The notes: generated from the letters alone by a model not told the origin. DNA of 64,000 nt from Lentibacillus sp. Marseille-P4043 (GCF_900258515.1 NZ_LT984884.1:1025289-1089288); one strand, 5' to 3'. Counted from the stretch's first letter, positions 1-9,226 are shown. Made by a program: numbers and translations.

Positions 1-2
1 GA

Positions 3-422
3 TCTGGTGGCAGCACTGGTTCAGACAAAACATTATTAGTTGATCTTGATGGGGCGGCAAAAGCGGTTGAGGCTGCTGAAAAGCAAGGAGTAAAACGATT
101 TGTAATGGTCAGCGCACTCCAAGCTCACAATCGAGAAAACTGGAATGATAAGCTAAGACCTTATTATGTTGCTAAGCATTACGCAGATAATGTGATTGAA
201 GCAAGTAATTTAACCTATACAATTATACGCCCTGGTGGGTTATTGAATGAGCCGGGTACAGGAAATGTATCTGTCGCTGAAAACCTAACGAGAGGATCCA
301 TTCCGCGTGAAGATGTAGCACGGACAGTTATGGCAGCATTAACCGAGGAAAAAACATTTAGACGGTCCTTTGATGTCACAGCAGGAGATCATGAGATTAC
401 CGAAGCACTAAGAAATCTGTAA
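3..422 (+). CDS. NAD(P)-binding SDR-like protein, YhfK type (5' end outside window)
   Basis: The reading frame is open from the window edge, so the N-terminus with the expected dinucleotide-binding glycine motif is missing. What remains (about 139 residues) has the look of atypical short-chain dehydrogenases that bind NAD(P)H without a classical catalytic tetrad: VDLDGAAKAVEAAEKQGVKR followed by FVMVSALQ, then YYVAKHYADNVI and YTIIRPGGLLNEPGTG, and a C-terminal SIPREDVARTVMAALTEE. B. subtilis YhfK/YwnB are family members of about 210 residues. The substrate is unknown. A hairpin terminator follows directly. Confidence 0.8.
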   Translation, partial: SGGSTGSDKTLLVDLDGAAKAVEAAEKQGVKRFVMVSALQAHNRENWNDKLRPYYVAKHYADNVIEASNLTYTIIRPGGLLNEPGTGNVSVAENLTRGSIPREDVARTVMAALTEEKTFRRSFDVTAGDHEITEALRNL

Positions 423-434
423 ACGCAAAAAACA

Positions 435-476
435 AGAGGTTGTTAGGTAGGTCGTCTTCATCCCCTAATAACCTCT
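435..476. terminator. Bidirectional intrinsic terminator
   Basis: A 13-bp stem (435-447 with 464-476, one G-U pair) is flanked by A-rich sequence on the left and TTTCTT on the right. It sits between two convergent genes and can serve both. Confidence 0.8.
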
Positions 477-495
477 TTCTTATGCATGCCTTCAT

Positions 496-1998
496 TTAAC
501 CAGTACTTTTAGGTTTTCTTTCCCTCTTTTTCTTTTCCTTCTTTCCTAACAAAGCTGTTTTTGCTTTTTCTCTAATCTTTTTATTGATTAGTACATATAG
601 CGTATCACCGGATTCGATCACAGAATTTCCTGTTGGCGTGACAAGATTGTTATCCCGGACAATACCAATGATTAAGGTATCATCAGGTAACTCAAGATCG
701 ATCAACGATGTGTTAACAGATGGAGCCTGTACAGTGATTGCCACTTCCATAATTTCCGAATCGGTATTTCCAAGGTTGATTAACTCCATGCTAGGTGGGT
801 CTTGGTTGTTTGTTCCGCCTGTTAGTCCCAGCTTGGAAGCAAGCCAGGATAATGTACTTCCCTGAACCAATGCTGAAATTAAGACAACGAAAAAGACGGC
901 ATTGAAGATTAGTTGACTGTTCTCAACACCTGCAACGATCGGATAGGTAGCCAAGACGATTGGAACGGCACCTTTTAGTCCTGACCATGAGATAAACAGT
1001 TGTTCTTTTACATTGTATTTCATGAATATCATACAAAGAAAGACAGCAATTGGGCGAGCTACAAACATTAAGATGATGGATAATAGAATACCTTGCCAGG
1101 TTACGTCTAATAACTGACCTGGGAATACCAATAATCCTAGTAGAATAAACATAACAATTTGCATCATCCACGAGAAGCCTTCATTAAATCGTGAAATGGT
1201 GAAACGGTACATTAAATCATTATTGCCGACAAATACTGCCATAACATATACTGCCAAGAGCCCGCTTCCACTCAAAAGATCTGTAATGACATATGTAAAA
1301 ATAGCCATCCCCATTGCAAGAACTGGATATAACCCTGCTGCTTCTAGTTTAATATGGTTAATGATTAGAACAATAACTTTTCCAAGAATAAGTCCAAAGA
1401 TCAACCCGAGTACCATTTGCACAAAGAAATTACCAATTGCAGTCCAAATCGAACTATCCGGTATTTGAATCATTTCAATAAAAGCAATTGTGAGGAAAAC
1501 AGCCATTGGGTCGTTTGAACCGGATTCGGCTTCCAATGTAGAGGTTAGCTTCTTTTTAATATTTTTATTACCTAACACAGAAAAGACAGCTGCAGCATCA
1601 GTCGATCCAACAATTGCGCCAAATAGCATCCCTTCCAACAAGGAAAAGTCAAGAATATACATTGCAGCCAGTCCGGTGACCAAGGTGGTAATTAGCACAC
1701 CTAATGTTGCTAAAGTACCGGCAGCACCAATGACAGGGCGGATGTGGTCCCATTTTGTATGCGCACCACCATCGAATAAAATAATAATTAAAGCGAGTAT
1801 CCCAATCAATTGGGCAAATTCCGCGTTTTCAAAGAAGATAAATTGATTGAGAGCCATTCCTAAAAGTAAGAATAAAACAAGTGAAGGTAGTCCTAAACGT
1901 GAAGAGAATTTAGTAGCTAATACACCGATAATTAGCATAGCAGAAAATAAAAAAATCAATGTTTCAACGCTTAAATCCAAGTTATCCAATCCCTCCAT
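496..1998 (-). CDS. CPA1-family K+(Na+)/H+ antiporter, NhaP2/CvrA type
   Basis: A 500-residue membrane protein with about 12 hydrophobic segments in residues 10-390. The CPA1 signature is clear: LPSLVLFLLLGMAL, LFDGGAHTKW, then GAIVGSTDAAAVFSVLGNK and ESGSNDPMAVFLT, which carry the Asp residues used for cation/proton exchange. Residues from about 400 to 480 look like a TrkA-C (RCK_C) domain (VQAPSVNTSLIDLELPDDTL, then GDTLYVLINKK), typical of the NhaP2 branch that exports potassium under ligand control. A lysine/arginine-rich tail ends the protein. It is probably transcribed alone. Ion preference (K+ or Na+) is an inference from the family and fits a salt-tolerant host. Confidence 0.9.
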   Translation of the reverse strand: MEGLDNLDLSVETLIFLFSAMLIIGVLATKFSSRLGLPSLVLFLLLGMALNQFIFFENAEFAQLIGILALIIILFDGGAHTKWDHIRPVIGAAGTLATLGVLITTLVTGLAAMYILDFSLLEGMLFGAIVGSTDAAAVFSVLGNKNIKKKLTSTLEAESGSNDPMAVFLTIAFIEMIQIPDSSIWTAIGNFFVQMVLGLIFGLILGKVIVLIINHIKLEAAGLYPVLAMGMAIFTYVITDLLSGSGLLAVYVMAVFVGNNDLMYRFTISRFNEGFSWMMQIVMFILLGLLVFPGQLLDVTWQGILLSIILMFVARPIAVFLCMIFMKYNVKEQLFISWSGLKGAVPIVLATYPIVAGVENSQLIFNAVFFVVLISALVQGSTLSWLASKLGLTGGTNNQDPPSMELINLGNTDSEIMEVAITVQAPSVNTSLIDLELPDDTLIIGIVRDNNLVTPTGNSVIESGDTLYVLINKKIREKAKTALLGKKEKKKRERKPKSTG

Positions 1999-2268
1999 GA
2001 GCTAAACATACATGATATAAGCTATACTATAATAATAACTAGAATTTTGCAGAAATACAAAGGATCTGTATTTTCAAGCAGAATCAGGGTGATATCTTTC
2101 TCCGACATCTTTTTTCAGTAGTTCCCAAATTTAGTGATGTATCGTCTTATAGTAATTTCGAGAATATTATTAATTTTACTCAGATCACTAATAGAAAGTC
2201 TTTTACAATGCCCTCTTGATTACCAAACCAGTTAAATAGGTGATTGGTAGCCTTTCACCCTAAATTAA

Positions 2269-2475
2269 TTGCAAAAAGAAAATTTAAGTACTACAATCGA
2301 AATAAGCAAAAAGGAATTCGATAAAGGTGTTGAATTAGAGAAAAAAATAAGAAATTCAGATATTACCACCATGGATACACCTATTACCAGTACTTCTTAT
2401 AAAACTATGCAAACAACTATTTACAGACTATCAAGTGGAACATACCGAGTTAGAAATTCGCTTAAATGGAAATAA
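2269..2475 (+). pseudogene. Remnant of a gene of unknown function (possible secreted protein tail)
   Basis: A 68-codon open frame with no convincing ribosome site. The product is hydrophilic and Thr/Lys-rich, ending SSGTYRVRNSLKWK, which reads like the interior of a longer extracellular protein rather than a natural C-terminus. Its end coincides within about 15 bases with the truncated end of the opposing SUKH fragment, suggesting that both genes were cut by one rearrangement. The preceding 2000-2268 stretch holds the promoter side of the antiporter gene and nothing else I recognise. Confidence 0.3.
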
Positions 2476-2659
2476 CTATATATTTTATTGGTAATCCTAA
2501 TTCTCTATATCGCTTTGTGCTTTCTACTACAGAAGCATAGTCTGCTCCTTCTACACCCTCAACTTGAACGCCGCAAATACCACCAGACCCATACTTTTTT
2601 ACGAATTCTTTATACTCCGTGGGAAATTTAATCTCCAATTCTTGTTCAGCTCTTCCCAT
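2462..2659 (-). pseudogene. Truncated SUKH (SMI1/KNR4) immunity gene
   Basis: The 65-codon frame matches the middle of the neighbouring intact SUKH protein closely: KFPTEYKEFVKKYGSGGICG against TFPFQYKNFVSGYGSGGVCG, then ESTKRYRELGLPIKYIVISI against ETTKRYRELGLRDDLIVIED. The N-terminal helix and everything after the IVI strand are missing, so it lacks the last half of the fold. It is probably a decayed duplicate immunity gene, as is common in polymorphic-toxin loci, broken at about position 2465 where an unrelated plus-strand remnant also ends. Confidence 0.75.
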
Positions 2660-2684
2660 TGAAGGGAAGCACCAATGAATTTAT

Positions 2685-3107
2685 TTAGTCCCAATTATCA
2701 ATTGCTTCTTGAAATGTATCAATAAGATAATCATCAAAATTTTCATATCTAAATGACTCCTGTTTTTGCACCTGATCCCAATCCAAAATATTTTCCTTGT
2801 TTCCTGTTTCACTGCACATTACAAATTCACCTAGATCTTCAATTACAATCAAGTCATCTCTTAGACCCAATTCTCTATACCTTTTTGTAGTTTCGATAAC
2901 CGAGGTTCCTTCATTGCCTTCTATACCCAAAATGTAAACGCCACATACCCCCCCGGAACCATAGCCACTAACAAAATTCTTATACTGAAAGGGAAAAGTG
3001 ACACCAAGTTCGGTTTCAACTGATTCAATACGCTTTTGATCTACAGAACCGAAGAAATCTCCTTTTTCTTTATACATATTAATCATTTTTTGTATTATTT
3101 CATCCAT
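2685..3107 (-). CDS. SUKH (SMI1/KNR4) family immunity protein for the LXG toxin
   Basis: A 140-residue cytoplasmic protein with the SUKH signature: VETELGVTFPFQYKNFVSGY, GSGGVCGVYILGIE, and a C-terminal helix FDDYLIDTFQEAIDNWD. SUKH proteins bind and neutralise nuclease domains of polymorphic toxins. It starts at ATG with GAAGGTG upstream, 12 bases after the toxin stop, so the two are almost certainly co-transcribed and translated together. It is the natural candidate for protection against the LHH nuclease encoded next to it. The pairing is inferred from position and family knowledge. Confidence 0.88.
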   Translation of the reverse strand: MDEIIQKMINMYKEKGDFFGSVDQKRIESVETELGVTFPFQYKNFVSGYGSGGVCGVYILGIEGNEGTSVIETTKRYRELGLRDDLIVIEDLGEFVMCSETGNKENILDWDQVQKQESFRYENFDDYLIDTFQEAIDNWD

Positions 3108-3119
3108 AATTTCACCTTC

Positions 3120-4817
3120 TTATAAGTTTTTTGCACGCCATCTCCAGTATTTCCTCATAAAATTAGCATACTGTTTCTTTAGTTCGGGATTATTTCTAAA
3201 ACTATATCCGTTTTTAATTAGTCCGTGAAGGATATTTGTATATTCGTCATGTGTTGTCGCAATAATTTCTACCATATCACCGGCCTCTTTTTGAATTAGG
3301 TGGTGCAATTCTATTTGAGATTCTACACCATCCTTATTTAGAATAAAAGGAGGTCTACCTTTCGCTGCAAGTTCTCTATTAGAAAGTCCCCTAGCACTTG
3401 GATCACCAGGTTTATAATCCCAATCTATGTCATTTTTTTGATAGACCCTCCTTGAGATATCCATGCTTTTACCATTAACCTTAACAGTACCTTCTAACTC
3501 AACTGCTTTATAATTATCACTCAGCCAGTCGGGTTTTATTTCTTTTCCAACTAATTTTGGTGAGTTGCCTCTCCCAATATCCTTTGAGTTAATCTCCGCC
3601 TTCAAAATCAACTGATCCTTCAAAAAGTCCCCATCCACCACATTATAAGGTACCCTAGCTCCACCAGCCAGCTGATACTGCGGTGCATAAGGTAAAAACC
3701 GCGACAAATCTACACTTTTAGCAGCATCACCAGCCGCTGCAACTTTTTTGGCACCTGCTTTGGTTGTTGCCACGCCTGCCTTTGTAACAGTCCCAGCGCC
3801 TTTTGTACCAAAGACGGTTGTGGCAGCGGTACCCAGTGCATACGTGACCCAATGCGCACGGCTTTCAGCATCACCATTGGCCATATCGCGTTCATATGAC
3901 TCTGCTATTGCATTACTAATATATTTGCCAGTGTCGATGGGGTGAAGAACCATATTACCCATTGATTTCGCTGTATTAATCGGATGCATGACGGTGTTTC
4001 CGATGCCAACTAATGTGTCTTTTCCTACATCGTAAACACCAATCGCCGCACCTTTCCCTGTGTTGACTACCCCATTTCCGAATTCAACAATACCTTCTGT
4101 TATCTTGGTCCATAAACTATCCTCTATCTCTTCCTTTGTAACAGGCTCTCCATATACTTCCTTTAAAATGGTAGGAAGGGAAGGTAGTTTTAGTGCGGTC
4201 AATGCATCAAAAGTAGTGATGGAATAATCGGAGGCAAACGTTTGTGACATCTCATTTATGTATTGATCGAGTAGCTCCTGATCCTCCCCGACTTGACTTA
4301 AAGCTTTTGTCTGTTCGTGATCCAGGTCATACAGCTGTTCCACATCATTCTTCACTTTCCTTTTTCCCTTTTGTACCATGGAGTTAAATTCTTCCGTGTC
4401 TAGCTTGGGTAATGAGACGAGATCAGCAACACTGGCCATGATCCCATTTGCTTCATCAACTAATCCTTCCGTTACCTTTCTCGCTTTATCCAATCCATGT
4501 TGAACGTCATTGTCCAGAAATTGCTCTCGTACAAATCCTTCTTCAACCGGCTCATAAGAATATACAGCTTGTTGCAATTTTTCTAATGCTTGTCTGTATT
4601 GGGTTAAGGATTGGTACAAGTAGATCAAAAAGGGTCCATGAATGCCTTCATAAAAGGAACGGATTGCTTCGCCTGTCTTACCTTTTAAATGGCTTTCTAA
4701 ATAGATAATACTTCGAACGCCTTTTTGCATTTCGGTTACTTTACTTTGAACATGTTTGATTTCCTGCAGTGTTGCATTGATCCCTTCATGTAAACTTGCG
4801 GAATCTAAGGTCTTCAT
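3120..4817 (-). CDS. LXG-domain polymorphic toxin with C-terminal LHH (HNH/Endo VII-like) nuclease
   Basis: 565 residues in the standard LXG order. Residues 1-200 are the helical LXG module that directs export by the ESX/T7SSb system. The middle (about 230-375) is Gly/Val/Ala-rich with TYALGTAATTVFGTKGAGTV, like the pre-toxin TG region. The last 100 residues carry GLSNRELAAKGRPPFIL, then ELHHLIQKEAGDMVEI and TTHDEYTNILHG, the conserved LHH motif of HNH/Endonuclease VII-type DNase toxins. It would be secreted into neighbouring cells and degrade DNA. A good ribosome site (AAGGGGGAATGG) precedes the ATG. It lies between its small partner gene and its SUKH immunity gene. The secretion machinery is not in this window. 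Confidence 0.9.
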   Translation of the reverse strand: MKTLDSASLHEGINATLQEIKHVQSKVTEMQKGVRSIIYLESHLKGKTGEAIRSFYEGIHGPFLIYLYQSLTQYRQALEKLQQAVYSYEPVEEGFVREQFLDNDVQHGLDKARKVTEGLVDEANGIMASVADLVSLPKLDTEEFNSMVQKGKRKVKNDVEQLYDLDHEQTKALSQVGEDQELLDQYINEMSQTFASDYSITTFDALTALKLPSLPTILKEVYGEPVTKEEIEDSLWTKITEGIVEFGNGVVNTGKGAAIGVYDVGKDTLVGIGNTVMHPINTAKSMGNMVLHPIDTGKYISNAIAESYERDMANGDAESRAHWVTYALGTAATTVFGTKGAGTVTKAGVATTKAGAKKVAAAGDAAKSVDLSRFLPYAPQYQLAGGARVPYNVVDGDFLKDQLILKAEINSKDIGRGNSPKLVGKEIKPDWLSDNYKAVELEGTVKVNGKSMDISRRVYQKNDIDWDYKPGDPSARGLSNRELAAKGRPPFILNKDGVESQIELHHLIQKEAGDMVEIIATTHDEYTNILHGLIKNGYSFRNNPELKKQYANFMRKYWRWRAKNL

Positions 4818-4837
4818 TCCATTCCCCCTTATTTGGG

Positions 4838-5116
4838 TTATTTAAATGTCATGTAATTAGCCAAAATTGAGTCTGTTTCGATTAAGGACTCAACAGAACT
4901 TTCCGTTGTTCTTAAATGCTGAAGGATTAGCAACTGATAGGACTTGATCAGAGATGCATAACCGCGATTTAATTGATTTAGCTGGTCCAAAAGATTGAGT
5001 TGATTTTCTCCTTCGATCTCATTTGGAAAGGAAGATTCAAAGTTTAGTGTAGCCCCTTCCAGTGTTGAAATAGCTTGTTTGATGGGGTTTTGTCCAATTT
5101 TAATTTCTGTTTCCAT
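4838..5116 (-). CDS. YwqI-like (DUF5344) small helical LXG partner protein
   Basis: A 92-residue, all-helical protein beginning METEIKIGQNPIKQAISTLE, resembling B. subtilis YwqI/DUF5344 proteins encoded directly upstream of LXG toxins. Such WXG100-like partners bind the LXG domain and help its export. It is the first gene of the toxin operon, 20 bases before the toxin. In B. subtilis a second small partner (YwqH, DUF5082) normally comes first. It is not present here: the upstream 220 bases go straight into the divergent ABC operon, so this operon has one partner gene only. Confidence 0.75.
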   Translation of the reverse strand: METEIKIGQNPIKQAISTLEGATLNFESSFPNEIEGENQLNLLDQLNQLNRGYASLIKSYQLLILQHLRTTESSVESLIETDSILANYMTFK

Positions 5117-5347
5117 TTACGTAACCCCTCCTTTACTTCACACGAAGACTATTGTCATTATATAAATAATAATTCCAAATTCAGATAATAACAATGAATC
5201 TATTGGCTTGGTACGAAAGTTGTGTTTATGAATACAAACTTTACTTAATCATAAGTTACCCAAGTTCTTTCAAGATCAAAATAATATTTGCAAAAACAAT
5301 GGTAGATTGATATGTTAATAGAAAATTTCCATTTTTGAGGGGTGATT

Positions 5348-6151
5348 ATGATCGAATCACATGAAGGAAAAGTATTATCATTGCGAAATTTAACAATGCG
5401 TTACACGGGAAAACAAGTGCTAACTGGGATTGACCTTGATGTGTACCGAGGGCAAATCATTGGTTATATTGGCCCGAATGGCGCTGGGAAGAGCACGACA
5501 TTGAAAATCATGCTCGGTTTAGTTGATGGATATGGTGGAGAAGTAGAGATTTTCGGGCAGGATATTGCAAGGAGTGATCATACATATAAACGAAAAATTG
5601 GCTATGTGGCGGAGAACGCAGAGATTTACGATAATCTCACGGCAAGTGAATATCTGACTTTTATCGGAGAATTATACGGGATGGATCGTGATCTTGCTGA
5701 GGAAAAAGCGAGAAAGCTAATGCAGGAATTCGACATGGCAGATGTCTTTCATTCACGTATTTCTTCTTTTTCTAAAGGAATGAGACAAAAGGTACTGATC
5801 ATTTCAAGTTTATTGCATGACCCCGATCTGATTTTTCTTGATGAGCCATTGAGTGGACTCGATGCGAATAGTGTGATGATTATTAAAGATATTCTGGAAC
5901 AGCTTGCAGCAAAAGGCAAAACGATTTTTTACTCTTCGCATATTATGGATGTTGTGGAGAAGATCAGTAACCGGATTGTCTTGCTTATCGATGGAAAAAT
6001 TGCTGCCGATGGTACATTTGAAGAACTACGGGAACAAAGCAAACAGGGATCATTGGAAGGAATCTTTAACCAACTGACTGGATTTGATGAACATCAACAA
6101 ACAGCGGAACAATTTGTTGATATTGTTATGGATGGTGAAAGAAATGAATGA
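5348..6151 (+). CDS. ABC transporter ATP-binding protein
   Basis: A 267-residue ABC ATPase of the exporter class. Walker A is GYIGPNGAGKSTTLK, the signature is SFSKGMRQKV, Walker B is LIFLDEPLSGLD, and the switch His is in FYSSHIMDVVEKIS. The best start is ATG 5348 behind GAGGGG; a GTG two codons earlier is also in frame. Its stop overlaps the start of the permease gene by 8 bases (ATGAATGA), so the products are translationally coupled. The substrate is not predictable. The divergent toxin operon shares the 5117-5341 intergenic region, which presumably holds both promoters. Confidence 0.92.
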   Translation: MIESHEGKVLSLRNLTMRYTGKQVLTGIDLDVYRGQIIGYIGPNGAGKSTTLKIMLGLVDGYGGEVEIFGQDIARSDHTYKRKIGYVAENAEIYDNLTASEYLTFIGELYGMDRDLAEEKARKLMQEFDMADVFHSRISSFSKGMRQKVLIISSLLHDPDLIFLDEPLSGLDANSVMIIKDILEQLAAKGKTIFYSSHIMDVVEKISNRIVLLIDGKIAADGTFEELREQSKQGSLEGIFNQLTGFDEHQQTAEQFVDIVMDGERNE

Positions 6152-7791
6152 CTTCCGCTCACTGAAATTTTTGGACCTCTTTCAATCGGTATTTCGATCA
6201 ATGAATATTGATTATACTGCGATGCGGAAAATTCTTCAATTGAAGCTGACGATGGATCAGCGACGTGTACCAACTATTTTTGCAAATAACACTAATAATA
6301 CATCGAACAAGAAAGAAAGTAATCAGTTTCTCAAGTCGTTAGGTATATACGCTCTGTATGGATTGATTATTATTCCGTTTCTGTTTTTCGGGGAAAACTA
6401 TATGTATCAAACGAGCATCATGTTTGGCATAACGATGTTTATTTTAATGACATCGATGATTTCTGACTTTTCCTCTGTCTTACTTGATGTTCGTGACAAA
6501 ACGATTCTACATACAAAACCGTTGAACACTAGGACGGTCAACGCAGCTAAAATTATCCATATCACAATTTATATGACAATGCTAACAGGCGCGTTTATTG
6601 CTGTGCCTTCGATTGTTATGCTGGGCTTTAAAGGCATTGCTTATTTCTTATTATATAGCGGAAATCATTTTATTGGTTTTATTTATTATGGCACTTACTG
6701 CTTTGGTCTATATTTTTGTACTGCGGTTTTTCAGCGGTGAACGGTTAAAGGATATCATTAATTATGTGCAAATCCTGTTATCAGTTGGTATTGTTGTCGG
6801 ATATCAAATTGTAATACGGGCATTTGATTTTGTGGATTTCAATTTTATCTATGATTTTAGTTGGTGGCATGCGTTTATCCCACCTATTTGGTTCGGTGCT
6901 CCATTCGAGCTGTTTTTGAACCAAAATCATTCATCCGTTATTATCACCTTGTCTTTGCTAACGTTGATTGTACCGGTCATTTCGATCTATATTTACTATC
7001 GGCTCATGCCAACCTTTGAACGAAACCTGCAAAAGTTGATGGAAGATACAGCTAAAACAAAAAAAGCCCGGTGGAGTTTCGGAAATTTTTGGGGGCGATT
7101 GATTTGTTCCAGTAAGGAGGAACGATTATTTTTCCGGTTTTCCCAGGTGATGATGGGACGGGAAAGGGAATTTAAATTAAAGGTATATCCATCGTTAGGG
7201 ATGGCGTTGGTGTTTCCGTTCATTTTTGTCTTTAATTCATTAAATACAGGTACATCATTTGCGGAACTCGCGGATACCAAGGTCTACCTTAATATATATT
7301 TTTGTAACATTATCATTGGCATTGTTGTACATATGCTAAAGTTTTCCGGAAAATACAAGGGTGCGTGGATTTTCCAGGTCACACCGATTCAAAATACGGA
7401 GCGATTTTATAGTGCAACACTTAAAGCATTTCTCGTAAAATTATATTTGCCAATTTATTTGCTTCTGTGTGTGGTGTTCATTGCGATTTTCTCATTCCGG
7501 ATCTTGCCTGATTTAGCAATTGTTTTTGTGACTGCGGTATTAAACACACTGATTGCTTATAAAGTAATTAATAATGAGGATTATCCATTTACACAACCAT
7601 TTGAATCGGCGCAAGAAGGGGGGAATTCGATCAAATATTTCTTATTGATGTTCTTTGTTGCGTTGTTTGCGGGACTACACTTTCTGGCAACTATGATTAA
7701 CTTTGGGATTTATTTATACTTGGCTATCTTGTTATTGGTAACGTTTGTGGCTTGGAAAAAGGTCTTTTCGCCAAAGATTATGCTGATCTAG
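6144..7791 (+). pseudogene. ABC transporter permease, frameshifted
   Basis: The gene starts at ATG 6144 and encodes MNDFRSLKFLDLFQSVFRSM and several membrane helices up to about GFKGIAYFLLY near position 6655. From there the coherent sequence continues in the next frame (AEIILLVLFIMALTALVYIF, FFSGERLKDIINYVQILLSV) to a stop at 7791. Joined, the two parts give about 549 residues, a size usual for these large exporter permeases. A single extra base between about 6640 and 6670 explains the break. As it stands the first frame ends at 6740 after a false tail. It is either a real inactivating mutation or a sequencing error; no slippery heptamer suggests programmed shifting. Confidence 0.82.
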
Positions 7792-7855
7792 ATGGTTGTG
7801 CAACTGGATCACTTTCAGCCTGTTGAAAATAGGATGAGTGAAAAAGTGAATAAAT

Positions 7856-7910
7856 ATGCCCCTTTTCCAAAGAATAAGATGCAAATTCAATGGAAGGGGG
7901 CATGCTTTTT
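7856..7910 (+). terminator. Intrinsic terminator of the ABC operon
   Basis: Arms ATGCCCCTTTTCCA (7856-7869) and TGGAAGGGGGCAT (7891-7903) pair and are followed by GCTTTTTT. The right arm contains the only ribosome-site-like sequence for the small gene that follows. Confidence 0.7.
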
Positions 7911-7911
7911 T

Positions 7912-8061
7912 ATGGTCAACAAGGAAAAAGAATTCAATAATCAATTTAAAGAAAATACAAATCATGGCGAACACCGAAATGGCCGCAAAAGTCAGTTTAA
8001 AAATCATAATAGTCAGGGTGGAGAACCGAACGAATTTATTAGTAATAAAGAGGATGATTAA
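7912..8061 (+). CDS. Small hydrophilic protein of unknown function
   Basis: A 49-residue Asn/Lys/Glu/Gly-rich product (MVNKEKEFNNQFKENTNHGE at the start, GGEPNEFISNKEDD at the end) with no membrane segment. It resembles minor acid-soluble spore proteins in composition only, and I do not recognise the family. Its candidate ribosome site (AAGGGGG) lies in the stem of the preceding terminator, 11 bases from the ATG, so translation would require read-through or an independent transcript. It is bounded by a second terminator at 8066-8116. Confidence 0.4.
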   Translation: MVNKEKEFNNQFKENTNHGEHRNGRKSQFKNHNSQGGEPNEFISNKEDD

Positions 8062-8065
8062 ATTA

Positions 8066-8116
8066 AAAAGAGGTGTGGACACGTTGGAGCACGACTTCCG
8101 GGTTCACGCCTTTTTT
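8066..8116 (+). terminator. Intrinsic terminator
   Basis: A 15-bp stem with G-U pairs (8066-8080 with 8102-8116) whose 3' arm ends in six T residues. Confidence 0.75.
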
Positions 8117-8180
8117 GTATTTACCATATTAGATTGTTTTCACATAATTATAATGGGTTATCTAAATATCAGGATGCTGT

Positions 8181-8309
8181 GAAAGATTGGAATCTGAATT
8201 ATTAGTTGCGGAAAAGCGAATTGATAGGGATTCTGAGTTAATGGAACACGATCAAGTTATAGAAAGGATGCGAAGAAAGGTAAGTGCCACAAAATATGTC
8301 CCGTTATAA
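8181..8309 (+). pseudogene. Remnant resembling the C-terminus of a small antitoxin-like protein
   Basis: The frame reads RLESELLVAEKRIDRDSELM, then EHDQVIERMRRKVSATKYVPL and a stop, without any start codon. Just upstream GLSKYQDAVKDW is readable in another frame, as if the gene had been shifted. Helical, charged tails of this kind occur in type II antitoxins, but that identification is only an impression. No toxin partner is adjacent. Confidence 0.25.
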
Positions 8310-8416
8310 TCTTTTTGTTAAGGAAAATTTTCATTCATTTAATTTCTGAAAATGGAGATGCTATGGGAGACAACAAAGATTCATAGGTAAATCCATAACA
8401 GGAAGGACGATGACGA

Positions 8417-9160
8417 GTGAAAAAAGTATTATTTGCAGTACTGCTAACCGGCTTTTTAATAGGAATTGGATTACATGCTCCAGGCGAAACAGCAGCTTCT
8501 GACCATGTTCATGTGATGAAGGACAAACAGGACCAAAATAAAAAGCATGAATACGGCTTCTATAATAGTGAAGCATTGATTAAAATGCGGGCAGAGGAAT
8601 TAGGAATTGAAACAAAGAATAAGGATATGGAAACGTTAGCCAAAGAGGTTTATGAAGCATCCATAAAAAAGGCCGCAGATGAGATGGGAATTAAAACAGA
8701 AGGTAAGGATACGGAAAAGCTGGCTAAAGAGGTACACCATGAAAAGGTGAAACAAAAGGCGAAAGAATTGGGGATCAAAACAGAAGGAAAAGAACCTGAT
8801 GAACTGGCCAAGGAGGTTTATGAAGCTAGGTTAAAGCAGAAGGCAGAGGAATTAGGGATCTCTACAAAAGGAAAAGATGTAGAATCACTCAAACATAGTA
8901 TTTTTAAGCATTATATTAACAAAGAAGCAGATAAATTAGGCATTGAAACAGAAGGAAAAGACGACTATGCCTTGGCAAAGGAAATTCAGGAGACGAAAAT
9001 TATGCAGGCGGCAGAGAAGTTAGGAATTGGTACAGAGGGTAAAAATCCACAGCAAATTCTGAACGAGATTGTTAATGATCATGCGGAAGAGGCAAAGCGA
9101 CTTAACGTATTTCCGTTTGAAGGGATGAAGGGAAATTTCCATAAAGGCCTTCATCATTAG
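8417..9160 (+). CDS. Secreted protein with six 28-residue helical repeats
   Basis: 247 residues starting at GTG 8417, 10 bases after GGAAGG. An N-terminal signal peptide (KKVLFAVLLTGFLIGIGLHA, likely cut near TAA-SD) is followed by six tandem 28-residue units with the pattern A-E-x-LGI-x-T-x-GKD-x5-LAKEV-x-E, for example AKELGIKTEGKEPDELAKEV. Each unit is probably a helix-turn-helix hairpin. Similar LGIxTEGKD repeats occur in exported Bacillus proteins of unknown role. The repeats differ by many substitutions, so they are old rather than recently amplified. The tail has a His-rich end (FHKGLHH). It is monocistronic, with a shared terminator downstream. Function is not assigned. Confidence 0.8.
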   Translation: MKKVLFAVLLTGFLIGIGLHAPGETAASDHVHVMKDKQDQNKKHEYGFYNSEALIKMRAEELGIETKNKDMETLAKEVYEASIKKAADEMGIKTEGKDTEKLAKEVHHEKVKQKAKELGIKTEGKEPDELAKEVYEARLKQKAEELGISTKGKDVESLKHSIFKHYINKEADKLGIETEGKDDYALAKEIQETKIMQAAEKLGIGTEGKNPQQILNEIVNDHAEEAKRLNVFPFEGMKGNFHKGLHH

Positions 9161-9226
9161 AATTTTGACGACGGATGGTAAAAAAGCCCTGTGAATAAGT
9201 TCTCTCTACGGCAAATATCCATACGA

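Noticed and set aside
923..1846. Open frames opposite or inside the antiporter gene
   Set aside because: They are shadows of the strongly supported minus-strand gene.
6640..6740. Programmed frameshifting in the ABC permease
   Set aside because: No slippery heptamer or downstream structure is evident; mutation or sequencing error is simpler.
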